This document shows, piece by piece, positions 50,577 to 57,121 of a DNA stretch of 57,774 nucleotides. Source of the DNA: a virus. The notes beneath the pieces were generated by a model, which did not search any database, had not been told where the DNA came from, and saw only the letters and a list, made by a program, of their open reading frames with translations. The stretch is from IMG/VR virus record IMGVR_UViG_3300010318_000003, positions 1 to 57,774 of that record; one strand, written 5' to 3'. Each line of letters opens with the position of its first letter. The stretch's first letter is position 1. The position numbers and the translations under genes were made by a program.

Positions 50577-50731
50577 TTAAAATGCCTTACTACGAGACTA
50601 GTCTGAAAAAATGGGTTGTTGATTGCGGAGACCACAACGTATATTTTCCTGATGGAGAAACTGCTGAAGATTTCTATTTAATGAATAAAGCTAGATACAA
50701 CAAAGAAAATGAGCAATTACCAAGTACCTGA
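50573..50731 (+). CDS. Small hypothetical protein between nrdB and a homing endonuclease
   Basis: A 52-residue protein (begins MIKMPYYETSLKKWVV). Its ATG overlaps the nrdB stop (ATGA, 50573-50576) and its end overlaps the endonuclease gene by 23 bp in another frame. It has one Cys, an Asp/Glu-rich middle and a Lys/Glu-rich tail; no family recognised. The ATGA overlap suggests real translation. Confidence 0.55.
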   Translation: MIKMPYYETSLKKWVVDCGDHNVYFPDGETAEDFYLMNKARYNKENEQLPST

Positions 50732-51068
50732 CGGATGGGCCGAGTTTGGCGAAGAATGGAAGCGCTGGAAAAAGTCTCCGTACTTTGTTAGCGACAAAGG
50801 TCGTGTAAAGAGGGACGGAGAAATCCGCGCCCTCCGCGATGACGACCGTGGTCACTTTAGAGTAAATCTAACTTACGACGGCAAGAGAGAGGAGCCTAAG
50901 GTTCATCAAATGGTAATGGAGCTTTTCGGCCCACCCAAGCCCGATGGAGACCCTGTTATTCTGCACAAGAACAACAACGGACAAGATAATAAAATCTCTA
51001 ACCTTGAGTGGGGATCGCGTAGTAAAAACACTAAAGATGCTTACGACGACGGGTTAATAGATAAGTAA
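50709..51068 (+). CDS. HNH homing endonuclease (NUMOD4-type)
   Basis: A 119-residue protein. The N-terminal 'W-K-R-W-K-K-S-P-Y-F-V-S-D-K-G-R-V-K-R' fits NUMOD4, a DNA-binding module. The C-terminal 'V-H-Q-M-V-M-E-L-F', 'V-I-L-H-K-N-N-N-G-Q-D-N' and 'I-S-N-L-E-W-G-S-R-S-K-N' is an HNH_3 nuclease (H-K-N-N plus N-L-x-W). Free-standing HNH genes like this commonly sit inside or beside phage RNR genes. No intron or split is evident, so nrdA and nrdB remain intact. A consensus promoter follows it. Confidence 0.85.
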   Translation: MSNYQVPDGWAEFGEEWKRWKKSPYFVSDKGRVKRDGEIRALRDDDRGHFRVNLTYDGKREEPKVHQMVMELFGPPKPDGDPVILHKNNNGQDNKISNLEWGSRSKNTKDAYDDGLIDK

Positions 51069-51075
51069 GTAATTA

Positions 51076-51104
51076 TTTACTAAGTGCAAATTTTTTGATA
51101 TAAT
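51076..51104 (+). promoter_or_regulatory. Host-type promoter of nrdA
   Basis: TTTACT (51076-51081), a 17-bp spacer ending TTGA, and TATAAT (51099-51104, preceded by TGA). The nrdA ATG is at 51128. Confidence 0.75.
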
Positions 51105-51127
51105 AGGCAATAGGCTATCTCTCCAAA

Positions 51128-53053
51128 ATGACTCCATTTAAAACAGAAAAGATTGCTCCTGACTGGATGTCAAAGGAAGCAATTGATACGCTTTCACGCG
51201 GATATTTAAGACCCGGCGAAACTCCAAAAGACCTGTTTATTAGGGTCGCCAAAACAGCTCAAAAATATCTTACCAAAAACCCTGGCCTTGGCGAGGACAT
51301 TTTTGAAATGATGTGGGAAGGGTATGTTGGTGGTGCTTCTCCTGTTCTTTCTAATTTTGGAGCAAGTTCGGGTCTTCCAATTTCATGCTATTCTGTGCAT
51401 TTATCTGATTCTGTGCAGTCCATCTATTCCCACTTAAAGGAGGTTGCGGCCCTCTCTAAGAACGGTGGAGGAGTTGGTGTGTATCTTGGAGATGTTAGAC
51501 CTGCCGGAGCCCCTATTACAGGGGGAGGTAAGAGCACGGGTGTGGTGCCGTGGGCCCAACAGTACGACCTGGCAGCAAGTGTAGTAAGCCAAGGCGGCGT
51601 GAGACGGGGTAGCTTTGCTATTTATCTTCCCATTACCCACTCAGATTTGCCTGAACTTCTTCGCTCTAAAGACCATTCTCAAGGCGACCCTCGTAAGTTT
51701 ATCGATAGCAACATTGCAGTTACCGTTGACGACGAGTTTATTAACGCCATGATCTCCGGTGACTTGGAAAAGCAAAAGCTATTTGGCGAAGTGTTGAAGA
51801 TTAGAATGGTGTCAGGATCTCCTTATATTATTTATATCGATAACGCGAATCGCCAAAACCCTGAATGTTACAACCAACGAGGACTAGAAGTCTCTACCTC
51901 TAATCTCTGCTCTGAAATCTTCTTGCATACCGATGAGAACCACTCGTTTGTTTGTGTATTGAGTAGCCTTAATTTAGCAAAATATGACGAGTGGAAAAAC
52001 TGGAGAGGAAAGAACACCGGAAAGACCGTTCCAGAGCTCACAACTTATTTACTTGATGCTGTTGTCGAGGAGTTTATTCACAAGGCGGAGCGCTTGCCGT
52101 CAATGGGAAGAAGTGTCAGATTTGCTAGGAAATCCAGAGCTTTAGGCCTGGGAACAATGGGATTACACGCCCTTTATCAAAGCCGCGGCTATGCATTTAA
52201 ATCAGAAAAGGCACGGCAACTCAACATTGAATGTCATAAATTTATTAAAGATAACGCCGAGAAAGCATCGAAACAGATGGCTAAAGAATATGGCGAACCT
52301 GAATGGTGTAAGGGCAACGGAATGAGGCATACACACCTTGTGGCTATTGCCCCTACTAGGTCCAACTCCGTTATCTCTGGAGCAGTGTCCCAAGGCATCG
52401 AGCCCTTAGATGCCAATTTTTATGTTGCAAAACAAGCCAAAGGAACTTTTGTTCGTAAGAATCCTTACCTTGAAAAGCATCTAGAAAGCATTGGTAAAAA
52501 CAACGAAGATGTTTGGGAATCAATTCTGGAAATGAGAGGAAGTGTACAACATCTCGAGTTCTTGAGTGAAGAGGAAAAAGAGCTATATAAAACCGCACGC
52601 GAAATCGACCAATTCGAGTTGGTAAGACAGGCAGGTGATCGCCAGCCGTTTGTTTGCCAAGGCCAATCACTCAATCTCTTCGTAGATCCAGAGGCCGATG
52701 CTTCTGAAATTTTTAAGCTTCATCTTAGCGCTTGGAAAGTTGGACTGAAGTCGTTGTACTATCTGAAGAGCTCCTCTCTCCTAGTCAAGAAATCTGCTCC
52801 TAAGTCATCAGAGGCCAAAGCAAAAATTATCACCAAATCCGACTGTCCTTATTGCGTAAGAGCCAAAGCGCTCCTAAGCTCGCAAAACATCTCATACAAA
52901 GAGATCAAACGCGAGGACGTTGAAGACTTCCCCTACGCAACGGTTCCCCAGATCTGGCTGGATGGTCAGCACATTGGCGGCTTTTCAGAACTTGAGGAAA
53001 AGTTTACAGGAGAAAAGTCAAAATATTCCGAGTGCGTAGCTTGTGAAGGTTGA
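51128..53053 (+). CDS. nrdA: Ribonucleotide reductase large subunit with internal glutaredoxin
   Basis: A 641-residue class I alpha subunit without an ATP-cone domain. Catalytic pattern: Cys87 ('SCYS'), N259-x-C261-x-E263 ('SNLCSEI'), Cys276, and the radical-pathway pair Tyr544-Tyr545 ('SLYYLKS'). Residues about 563-628 are a glutaredoxin: 'KIITKSDCPYCVRAKALL' with C573-x-x-C576, 'T-V-P-Q-I-W' and 'I-G-G-F-S-E-L'. After it come S-K-Y-S-E-C636-V-A-C639-E-G, the redox-active C-terminal tail normally placed straight after the barrel. It reduces ribonucleotides with NrdB; the glutaredoxin may re-reduce the tail. The start lies 24 nt after the -10 box. Confidence 0.92.
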   Translation: MTPFKTEKIAPDWMSKEAIDTLSRGYLRPGETPKDLFIRVAKTAQKYLTKNPGLGEDIFEMMWEGYVGGASPVLSNFGASSGLPISCYSVHLSDSVQSIYSHLKEVAALSKNGGGVGVYLGDVRPAGAPITGGGKSTGVVPWAQQYDLAASVVSQGGVRRGSFAIYLPITHSDLPELLRSKDHSQGDPRKFIDSNIAVTVDDEFINAMISGDLEKQKLFGEVLKIRMVSGSPYIIYIDNANRQNPECYNQRGLEVSTSNLCSEIFLHTDENHSFVCVLSSLNLAKYDEWKNWRGKNTGKTVPELTTYLLDAVVEEFIHKAERLPSMGRSVRFARKSRALGLGTMGLHALYQSRGYAFKSEKARQLNIECHKFIKDNAEKASKQMAKEYGEPEWCKGNGMRHTHLVAIAPTRSNSVISGAVSQGIEPLDANFYVAKQAKGTFVRKNPYLEKHLESIGKNNEDVWESILEMRGSVQHLEFLSEEEKELYKTAREIDQFELVRQAGDRQPFVCQGQSLNLFVDPEADASEIFKLHLSAWKVGLKSLYYLKSSSLLVKKSAPKSSEAKAKIITKSDCPYCVRAKALLSSQNISYKEIKREDVEDFPYATVPQIWLDGQHIGGFSELEEKFTGEKSKYSECVACEG

Positions 53054-53083
53054 TTGACAGCCGGCCTCATTCCATGATATAAT
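53054..53083 (+). promoter_or_regulatory. Consensus promoter with extended -10
   Basis: TTGACA (53054-53059) directly follows the nrdA stop. An 18-bp spacer ending CATGA precedes TATAAT (53078-53083), giving a TGA extended -10. The 10 bases CATGATATAAT-like block matches that at 47436-47446. The next ATG is 53108. Confidence 0.9.
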
Positions 53084-53107
53084 AAAACCAGTTACAAAAC
53101 AACAACC

Positions 53108-53566
53108 ATGGACCTTGTAAGTTTTATCAACGACGGATTCACTTCTCAACAAAAGTACGCTACTGCATCTGGCGTAAAAGGCCCGTTCGACTATATGTCC
53201 CGCGAGGAACGCCACGCCAAGGTCATTGAATGCATTGGCCATATGATCGAAGAAACCATCGAGGCCCGCGTATATGTCCCTCGTCGTTCCTGGAAAACTG
53301 CAGAACCATCATTTCTTGATAATGCTAAGCTCCGCGAAGAGTTTATTGCAGAGATGTTTGACGTTCTACTCTTTTTTCGTGCTACTCTTGCCTACGCTGG
53401 TGTTGATGGCTCAGATTTTGTGGCTACAGCAAGTAGGAAATTAAATTACAACGCTAAGCGCAAGGATCACAAAGTCAACGGAGATAAAGCCGCACCGGCC
53501 GATCCGTCCAAAGAACTTCAGGGAGACTGCAACTCTGCAAAATTCGACAATGACGAAGCAAACTGA
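53108..53566 (+). CDS. MazG/dimeric-dUTPase-like nucleotide pyrophosphohydrolase
   Basis: A 152-residue all-alpha NTP-PPase candidate. 'E-C-I-G-H-M-I-E-E-T-I-E-A-R' (about residues 41-54) and 'W-K-T' (about 62) plus 'F-I-A-E-M-F-D-V-L-L-F-F' (about 79-90) supply the E-E-x-x-E and E-x-x-D metal-binding pattern. The R-R-S-W-K segment resembles dimeric dUTPases more than MazG. It would hydrolyse dUTP or another NTP and keep uracil out of DNA next to the RNR. Arg codons are mostly CGN. It has a consensus promoter and overlaps the next small gene by 17 bp. Confidence 0.7.
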   Translation: MDLVSFINDGFTSQQKYATASGVKGPFDYMSREERHAKVIECIGHMIEETIEARVYVPRRSWKTAEPSFLDNAKLREEFIAEMFDVLLFFRATLAYAGVDGSDFVATASRKLNYNAKRKDHKVNGDKAAPADPSKELQGDCNSAKFDNDEAN

Positions 53567-53717
53567 GCACAGGGCCTTCGGGCCCACAAAATGTCATTAT
53601 TGCGACGGCAGAGGATTTTTAATAATTTTTTGCACCTCTTCCGAGGGAAAAATACTGCCGAGTTTGGTAGAAGAATGCGAGCACTGCAATGAAACTGGAG
53701 TCCTTCAAAAAAATTAG
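53550..53717 (+). CDS. Small zinc-finger protein with DnaJ-like CxxCxGxG repeats
   Basis: A 55-residue protein carrying 'C-H-Y-C-D-G-R-G' (residues 15-22) and 'C-E-H-C-N-E-T-G' (about 43-50), two C-x-x-C-x-x-x-G motifs as in the DnaJ zinc-binding domain. Two such motifs could coordinate one zinc. The gene overlaps the dUTPase-like gene by 17 bp and the HNH gene by 29 bp, both in other frames, so it relies on coupled or overlapping translation. It might be a tiny chaperone-like or RNA-binding adaptor. Confidence 0.65.
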   Translation: MTKQTEHRAFGPTKCHYCDGRGFLIIFCTSSEGKILPSLVEECEHCNETGVLQKN

Positions 53718-54183
53718 TCCGTTAGCTAAAGAACAAATTCTTGTTCTAAACGCGTCATACGAGCCAATTAATATTACGTCGTGGAAAAGAGCATTTGTGC
53801 TTCTTTTAAAAGACAAGGCTCAAGTTATTTCTGATACGGTTATAAAACTTACAAACTTTATAAGAATTCCTTATAATAAAATGATGAGAGCTAAGCCTTC
53901 TAGGCAGTCAATTTATATTAGAGATAACCATAAGTGCCAGTATTGTGGGTCTACAAGAAAGCTTACCATAGATCACGTAATTCCAAAATCTAGGGGTGGC
54001 GATGATAGCTGGGAAAATCTTGTAGTTGCCTGCAGTAGATGCAACACTCTAAAGGGAAACACTCCCTTAGAGCAGTGCAGCTTAAAGCTTTCAAGAAAGC
54101 CTACTAAGCCAAGAACTCACTTAGATTTAACTTTGTATAAATCTAGTAACGAAGAGTGGAAAGAATACTGCTTTATTGTTTAA
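53689..54183 (+). CDS. HNH endonuclease (cyanobacterial type)
   Basis: A 164-residue protein. 'V-L-N-A-S-Y-E-P-I-N-I-T-S-W-K-R-A' (about residues 19-35) is the N-terminal block of a widespread cyanobacterial HNH family. Residues 81-120 supply the HNH core: 'H-K-C-Q-Y-C-G-S', 'T-I-D-H-V-I-P-K-S-R-G-G' and 'N-L-V-V-A-C-S-R-C-N', with zinc-binding C-x-x-C pairs and the catalytic D-H. The last residues (C-F-I-V) plus the stop codon create the GTTTAAAA promoter core at 54178-54185. It may cut DNA nonspecifically or at host targets. Confidence 0.85.
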   Translation: MKLESFKKISPLAKEQILVLNASYEPINITSWKRAFVLLLKDKAQVISDTVIKLTNFIRIPYNKMMRAKPSRQSIYIRDNHKCQYCGSTRKLTIDHVIPKSRGGDDSWENLVVACSRCNTLKGNTPLEQCSLKLSRKPTKPRTHLDLTLYKSSNEEWKEYCFIV

Positions 54184-54207
54184 AATATAATAGGAGTATG
54201 ATATAGT
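54178..54207 (+). promoter_or_regulatory. Promoter overlapping the HNH stop codon
   Basis: GTTTAAAA (54178-54185) includes the Val codon and TAA stop. TTTAAA is 17 bp before TATAGT (54202-54207), which is preceded by TGA (extended -10). It serves the two small genes at 54228 and 54465. Confidence 0.6.
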
Positions 54208-54227
54208 ATATTCCTACGTTCATCCAG

Positions 54228-54428
54228 ATGCTTAGTTTACTTCTGGCTTTTACCTTAGTACACCACGCAGACGATTCCTCCTACGGGTGGCACATGTCGT
54301 GTGAAAGGTTCCAACAAAGAAAAGTTGAAATCTCTATGGATAACAACTTAGATCAAAAATCTAAGTATAATCTTATTGGTTATCTTAAGTCAAAGGTTGA
54401 AGGTGAATGCAACAGCAAACTAATCTAG
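54228..54428 (+). CDS. Small protein with signal-peptide-like N-terminus
   Basis: A 66-residue protein. Residues 1-10 (MLSLLLAFTL) are hydrophobic and could be a signal or anchor. The rest holds 'S-Y-G-W-H-M-S-C' (about 18-25), a basic middle and a Cys near the end. I recall similar small cyanophage proteins with this layout, but no function is known. The TAG stop begins the conserved GGACGCAA repeat. The following small gene has a similar size and N-terminus. Confidence 0.65.
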   Translation: MLSLLLAFTLVHHADDSSYGWHMSCERFQQRKVEISMDNNLDQKSKYNLIGYLKSKVEGECNSKLI

Positions 54429-54454
54429 GACGCAAGTAAGTCGCGCAACGGATA
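54428..54454 (+). repeat. GGACGCAA-N11-AACGGATA motif, copy 1
   Basis: GGACGCAA (54428-54435), 11 variable bases and AACGGATA (54447-54454). The motif starts on the last base of the upstream TAG stop and lies 10 bp before the next ATG (54465). Confidence 0.8.
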
Positions 54455-54464
54455 CGTTGATCCT

Positions 54465-54635
54465 ATGATAGATATACTTTTATACACCTCTTTAACTTGT
54501 TCTCAGGCTGACGCAGTTATGCTTAAGATCAAAAACAACGATCATATGTCGAAGGAAATTCGCATTGAACTTTTAGAAGTGGTAAAAGAATCTAACCCAA
54601 ATTGTAAATTTGGCGCATGGGACGCAAACGACTGA
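54465..54635 (+). CDS. Small hypothetical protein
   Basis: A 56-residue protein (begins MIDILLYTSLTCSQAD). Residues 1-12 are hydrophobic; a helical middle (K-E-I-R-I-E-L-L-E-V-V) and 'N-C-K-F-G-A-W-D-A-N-D' follow. It has the size and layout of its upstream neighbour and belongs to the same apparent pair. Its last codons lie inside copy 2 of the GGACGCAA motif. Function unknown. Confidence 0.6.
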   Translation: MIDILLYTSLTCSQADAVMLKIKNNDHMSKEIRIELLEVVKESNPNCKFGAWDAND

Positions 54636-54646
54636 AGGAACGGATA
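54620..54646 (+). repeat. GGACGCAA-N11-AACGGATA motif, copy 2
   Basis: GGACGCAA (54620-54627), 11 variable bases containing the upstream TGA stop, and AACGGATA (54639-54646). Spacing and both 8-mers match copy 1 exactly. The next ATG is 40 bp away (54686). Confidence 0.8.
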
Positions 54647-54685
54647 AGCCTAATAACCTTATACCTAAACTTCAGGAGAAAACAA

Positions 54686-54823
54686 ATGACCACAGCAACC
54701 TACAGAGGAATTCAGTACAACGTCAAGGCCGAGCTTAACGAGCTCTCTATTATTAAGAAGAGACTCGAGAAGGTAGAAAAACTCTATAACGCTCAGCTCG
54801 TAATGGCAGGCAAAAAAGGGTAA
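54686..54823 (+). CDS. Small DUF4278-like protein
   Basis: A 45-residue protein (begins MTTATYRGIQYNVK). The 'Y-R-G-x-x-Y' motif is typical of DUF4278, common in cyanobacteria and cyanophages. The remainder is a helix rich in Lys, Leu and Glu. The ATG at 54686 is chosen because AGGAG lies 8 bp upstream; a longer frame from 54617 has no Shine-Dalgarno and would read through the repeat motif. Function unknown. A strong terminator follows 24 bp after the stop. Confidence 0.7.
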   Translation: MTTATYRGIQYNVKAELNELSIIKKRLEKVEKLYNAQLVMAGKKG

Positions 54824-54847
54824 CTGATAAGTAATATATATAGCAAA

Positions 54848-54872
54848 GGGGGCTCATTGGCCCCCGTTTTTT
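54848..54872 (+). terminator. Strong rho-independent terminator
   Basis: GGGGGC (54848-54853), loop TCATTG and GCCCCC (54860-54865) form a perfect 6-bp G-C stem, followed by six T residues (54867-54872). It ends the forward early block and faces the convergent methyltransferase. Confidence 0.92.
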
Positions 54873-54875
54873 ATG

Positions 54876-56087
54876 TTAGATTGACCAGATTGGCTCCATT
54901 GCTTTCTTAGAAACTACGTTTGATTGTCTAAGAATCTTTGGAGTTCCATCGTCCTTGAGCTCAGGCTCAATCCACTCTCTTTCTCCATCAAGAGCTGCAA
55001 CAGCTTCTTCAAGCCAGCATTGAGCAGCGTTTACCGGAACATTCTGGCAAATAACGTTAGAGTCCTTTGTAGAAATTTCTGTTTTATCCGCAAAGTCGTC
55101 TGGAAATCCCATAAGGGCCAGAGCCTCACTCGTCATGAGCCAGCGGTCTTCATAAGGATGTTTTAGCATCGGAAGTGTGCGCCACATCAAAGCTTGAGTT
55201 CTATACCATGCAAGCTTCATGCTTCCGTCCATGATATTTAGTCCGTTAGCTTTCTTTTCACGAGTATAGTTTAACCAACGATTCATACGCTCATCGCGAA
55301 CCGCTATGCACGCTTCGTCTAACCACCCAGAGTTGTAGATAACGTTCCACGTGCTAACCATTCTTTGACTTGCAATCTGAGAAAGTATGTCTTGATCACT
55401 TGAGCCTCTGTATTTTTCTTTGATAAATTGCCACAACGGGTCGGTGCTAGGAGCGGGCTTATTACTTACCAACGGAGATTTGCTAAAATGTCTATCTCCT
55501 AGAAACTTATGAAAAGGAACAAAAGGCTTGGATACCTCATTAAATACAGGGACCTTATTGCCCTTCCATAAAAAGAAGAAGCTACGCGTTCTTTCTTGAG
55601 GAAGGCCGTTTTTCAACGCAGATGTTTTGATAAGGGTCATTGCGTATCCGTTTTCTTGGGCCAAGGTGTTAATCCTCTCAGCAAATTCCTCTCCGGCTTT
55701 AGAGTACAGAGTTGGCGCGTTCTCAACCATTATAACTTTTGGTTTAATTTTTTTCATCGCGAACTCAGACCCGTTAATCATGTGAATATTACTCGGAGCA
55801 GAACATCCACGGGGGTTGTTTGCATCAGGGCCTTTTGTCGTGTTTGCATTTGATAAACCCGCGCATGGAGGCAAACATGTAATAATATCTACGTATTTTT
55901 TAGGCTCGGTCTCTTCTAGGTTAAAATATGGTATAGTGGGGTAGTATTTCAGGCAGTACTGGTCATTTCCGCTAAAAACGCTATCCCAAGACGCAATCCA
56001 TTCAGCAGGTTTACCGAGAAGCTGTGTAGCTCCAATAACGCTCCCTCCTACAAGAGGGATAACGTGCCCGTGAGTGTAATTTGACAT
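54876..56087 (-). CDS. DNA (cytosine-5) methyltransferase
   Basis: A 403-residue C5-methyltransferase. Motif IV 'L-P-P-C-A-G-L-S' has the catalytic Cys (about residue 75), motif VI is 'V-E-N-A-P' (where E-N-V is usual), and motif VIII is 'Q-E-R-T-R'. A C-terminal 'Q-N-V-P-V-N-A-A-Q-C-W' corresponds to motif X. The N-terminus (MSNYTHGHVIPLVGGSVIGA) stands in for motif I (usually F-x-G-x-G) and is divergent. It would methylate phage DNA, likely against host restriction. It is convergent with the early block and starts 58 bp from the divergent homing endonuclease gene. A truncated 5' copy lies at 56901-57077. Confidence 0.9.
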   Translation of the reverse strand: MSNYTHGHVIPLVGGSVIGATQLLGKPAEWIASWDSVFSGNDQYCLKYYPTIPYFNLEETEPKKYVDIITCLPPCAGLSNANTTKGPDANNPRGCSAPSNIHMINGSEFAMKKIKPKVIMVENAPTLYSKAGEEFAERINTLAQENGYAMTLIKTSALKNGLPQERTRSFFFLWKGNKVPVFNEVSKPFVPFHKFLGDRHFSKSPLVSNKPAPSTDPLWQFIKEKYRGSSDQDILSQIASQRMVSTWNVIYNSGWLDEACIAVRDERMNRWLNYTREKKANGLNIMDGSMKLAWYRTQALMWRTLPMLKHPYEDRWLMTSEALALMGFPDDFADKTEISTKDSNVICQNVPVNAAQCWLEEAVAALDGEREWIEPELKDDGTPKILRQSNVVSKKAMEPIWSI

Positions 56088-56145
56088 AGTTAATCTTAAT
56101 TCAGAAACCTTTAGACTGGTTTAAATATAAATAAGAGTATTTGCC
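56088..56145. promoter_or_regulatory. Divergent region between methyltransferase and homing endonuclease
   Basis: On the forward strand GTTTAAAT (56119-56126) runs into TATAAATAAGAG, which contains TATAAATA, the T4-type late promoter core, and precedes ATG 56146. TTTAGACTG (56110-56118) also occurs upstream of the truncated methyltransferase copy, so this region appears duplicated. Confidence 0.5.
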
Positions 56146-56916
56146 ATGGTTAATCCAGAAGAAAAATACCTAAGATTTATCGAGCATTGCTCTAAGAAAA
56201 AGTACCACCCAACAGAGTACTTAGAGCGCCATCACATCGTTCCTAAGCACGAAGGTGGGTCGGATAGTCCTTCTAATATCATAAAGCTAAGCCTTAAAGA
56301 TCATAGATTAGCTCATAAAATAAGATACGAAACATACGGTAATAAGTATGATCTTTCTGCGTATAAGTTTATGGAAGGCCAGAGCGCGGAGGCAAAAAGA
56401 GCTATCTGTTCTGCAAATGGCTCAAAAAGTAAAGGGAGAAAACTAACAAAAGAGCACAGAGAAAAACTTAGTAGGCCCGGAAGTTTAAATAGTTTCTATG
56501 GACAAACTCATTCGGTGGCTTCTAAGCAAAAAATGAGACAAGAAGCTACTGGGCGAAAGTGGAAAGAAGAGGCTAAAGAAAAACTTAGCGAAACTTTAAG
56601 AAATAGTCCTGAAACTACAGGGAGTAGGAGATGTAAAATAGAAGGAAATGTTTATAGGTCTTGTGCAAAAGCCGCTAGCTCTTTGGGGTTAAAAAGAGCC
56701 ACGTTAAAGTATAGATTAGATTCTAAAAACTACGAAGAGTATATTTGGCTGGACCCTCCCAAAACTACTAAGGTCAACCACCAGTCTTTACAAGTATTAG
56801 TAAATGGTATAGAGTACCATTCTGTTAGCTACGCAGCAACCCAGTTGAGTCTTCACCCAAAAACGGTCTTTAGAAGATGTGAAAATCCTGCGTATCAAAA
56901 CTATAAATTTTTATAA
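56146..56916 (+). CDS. HNH homing endonuclease with NUMOD3/NUMOD1 modules
   Basis: A 256-residue protein. The N-terminal HNH domain has 'L-E-R-H-H-I-V-P-K-H-E-G-G' (about residues 25-37), 'N-I-I-K-L-S-L-K-D-H' and 'A-H-K-I-R-Y'. Then come NUMOD3-like motifs ('S-K-G-R-K-L-T-K-E-H', about 85-94, and 'N-S-F-Y-G-Q-T-H-S') and two NUMOD1-like segments ('S-C-A-K-A-A-S-S-L-G-L' and 'S-V-S-Y-A-A-T-Q-L-S-L'), each a DNA-binding helix-turn-helix. It is a mobile homing nuclease placed between an intact methyltransferase gene and a stump of another copy. Its last 16 bp overlap the stump's 3' end in the opposite frame. Confidence 0.88.
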   Translation: MVNPEEKYLRFIEHCSKKKYHPTEYLERHHIVPKHEGGSDSPSNIIKLSLKDHRLAHKIRYETYGNKYDLSAYKFMEGQSAEAKRAICSANGSKSKGRKLTKEHREKLSRPGSLNSFYGQTHSVASKQKMRQEATGRKWKEEAKEKLSETLRNSPETTGSRRCKIEGNVYRSCAKAASSLGLKRATLKYRLDSKNYEEYIWLDPPKTTKVNHQSLQVLVNGIEYHSVSYAATQLSLHPKTVFRRCENPAYQNYKFL

Positions 56917-57077
56917 AATGGAGTTTCTGAAAAGAATTTTAGGCAATAAGAGTCATTTGTCCCAAACGTATTGGACCATGATGCGATCCACTCTGGATCA
57001 CGACCGAGAGCAGTGGTTGTGCCTACAACCGATCCACCAACAAGAGGAATTATATGACCGTGAGAATAACTACTCAT
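56901..57077 (-). pseudogene. Truncated N-terminal copy of the C5-methyltransferase
   Basis: 58 residues starting MSSYSHGHIIPLVGGSVVG. They align end to end with the start of the intact methyltransferase (54876-56087), sharing 'H-G-H-x-I-P-L-V-G-G-S-V', 'E-W-I-A-S-W' and 'Y-C-L-K', and stop at an in-frame TAG near the endonuclease stop. No catalytic motifs remain, so it is a remnant. The divergence from the intact gene (about 60-65 % by eye) shows it is not a fresh tandem copy but a different allele. The reading frame before residue 1 (from 57119) has no known start. Confidence 0.85.
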
Positions 57078-57121
57078 AATTAAATTATTTTTTACTGAGA
57101 TCTTTAGACTGAGGATCATCG

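Noticed and set aside
50709-51068. Group I intron or split nrd gene around the NUMOD4 endonuclease
   Set aside because: Both nrdB and nrdA have complete catalytic residues and proper ends, so the endonuclease is free-standing rather than intronic.
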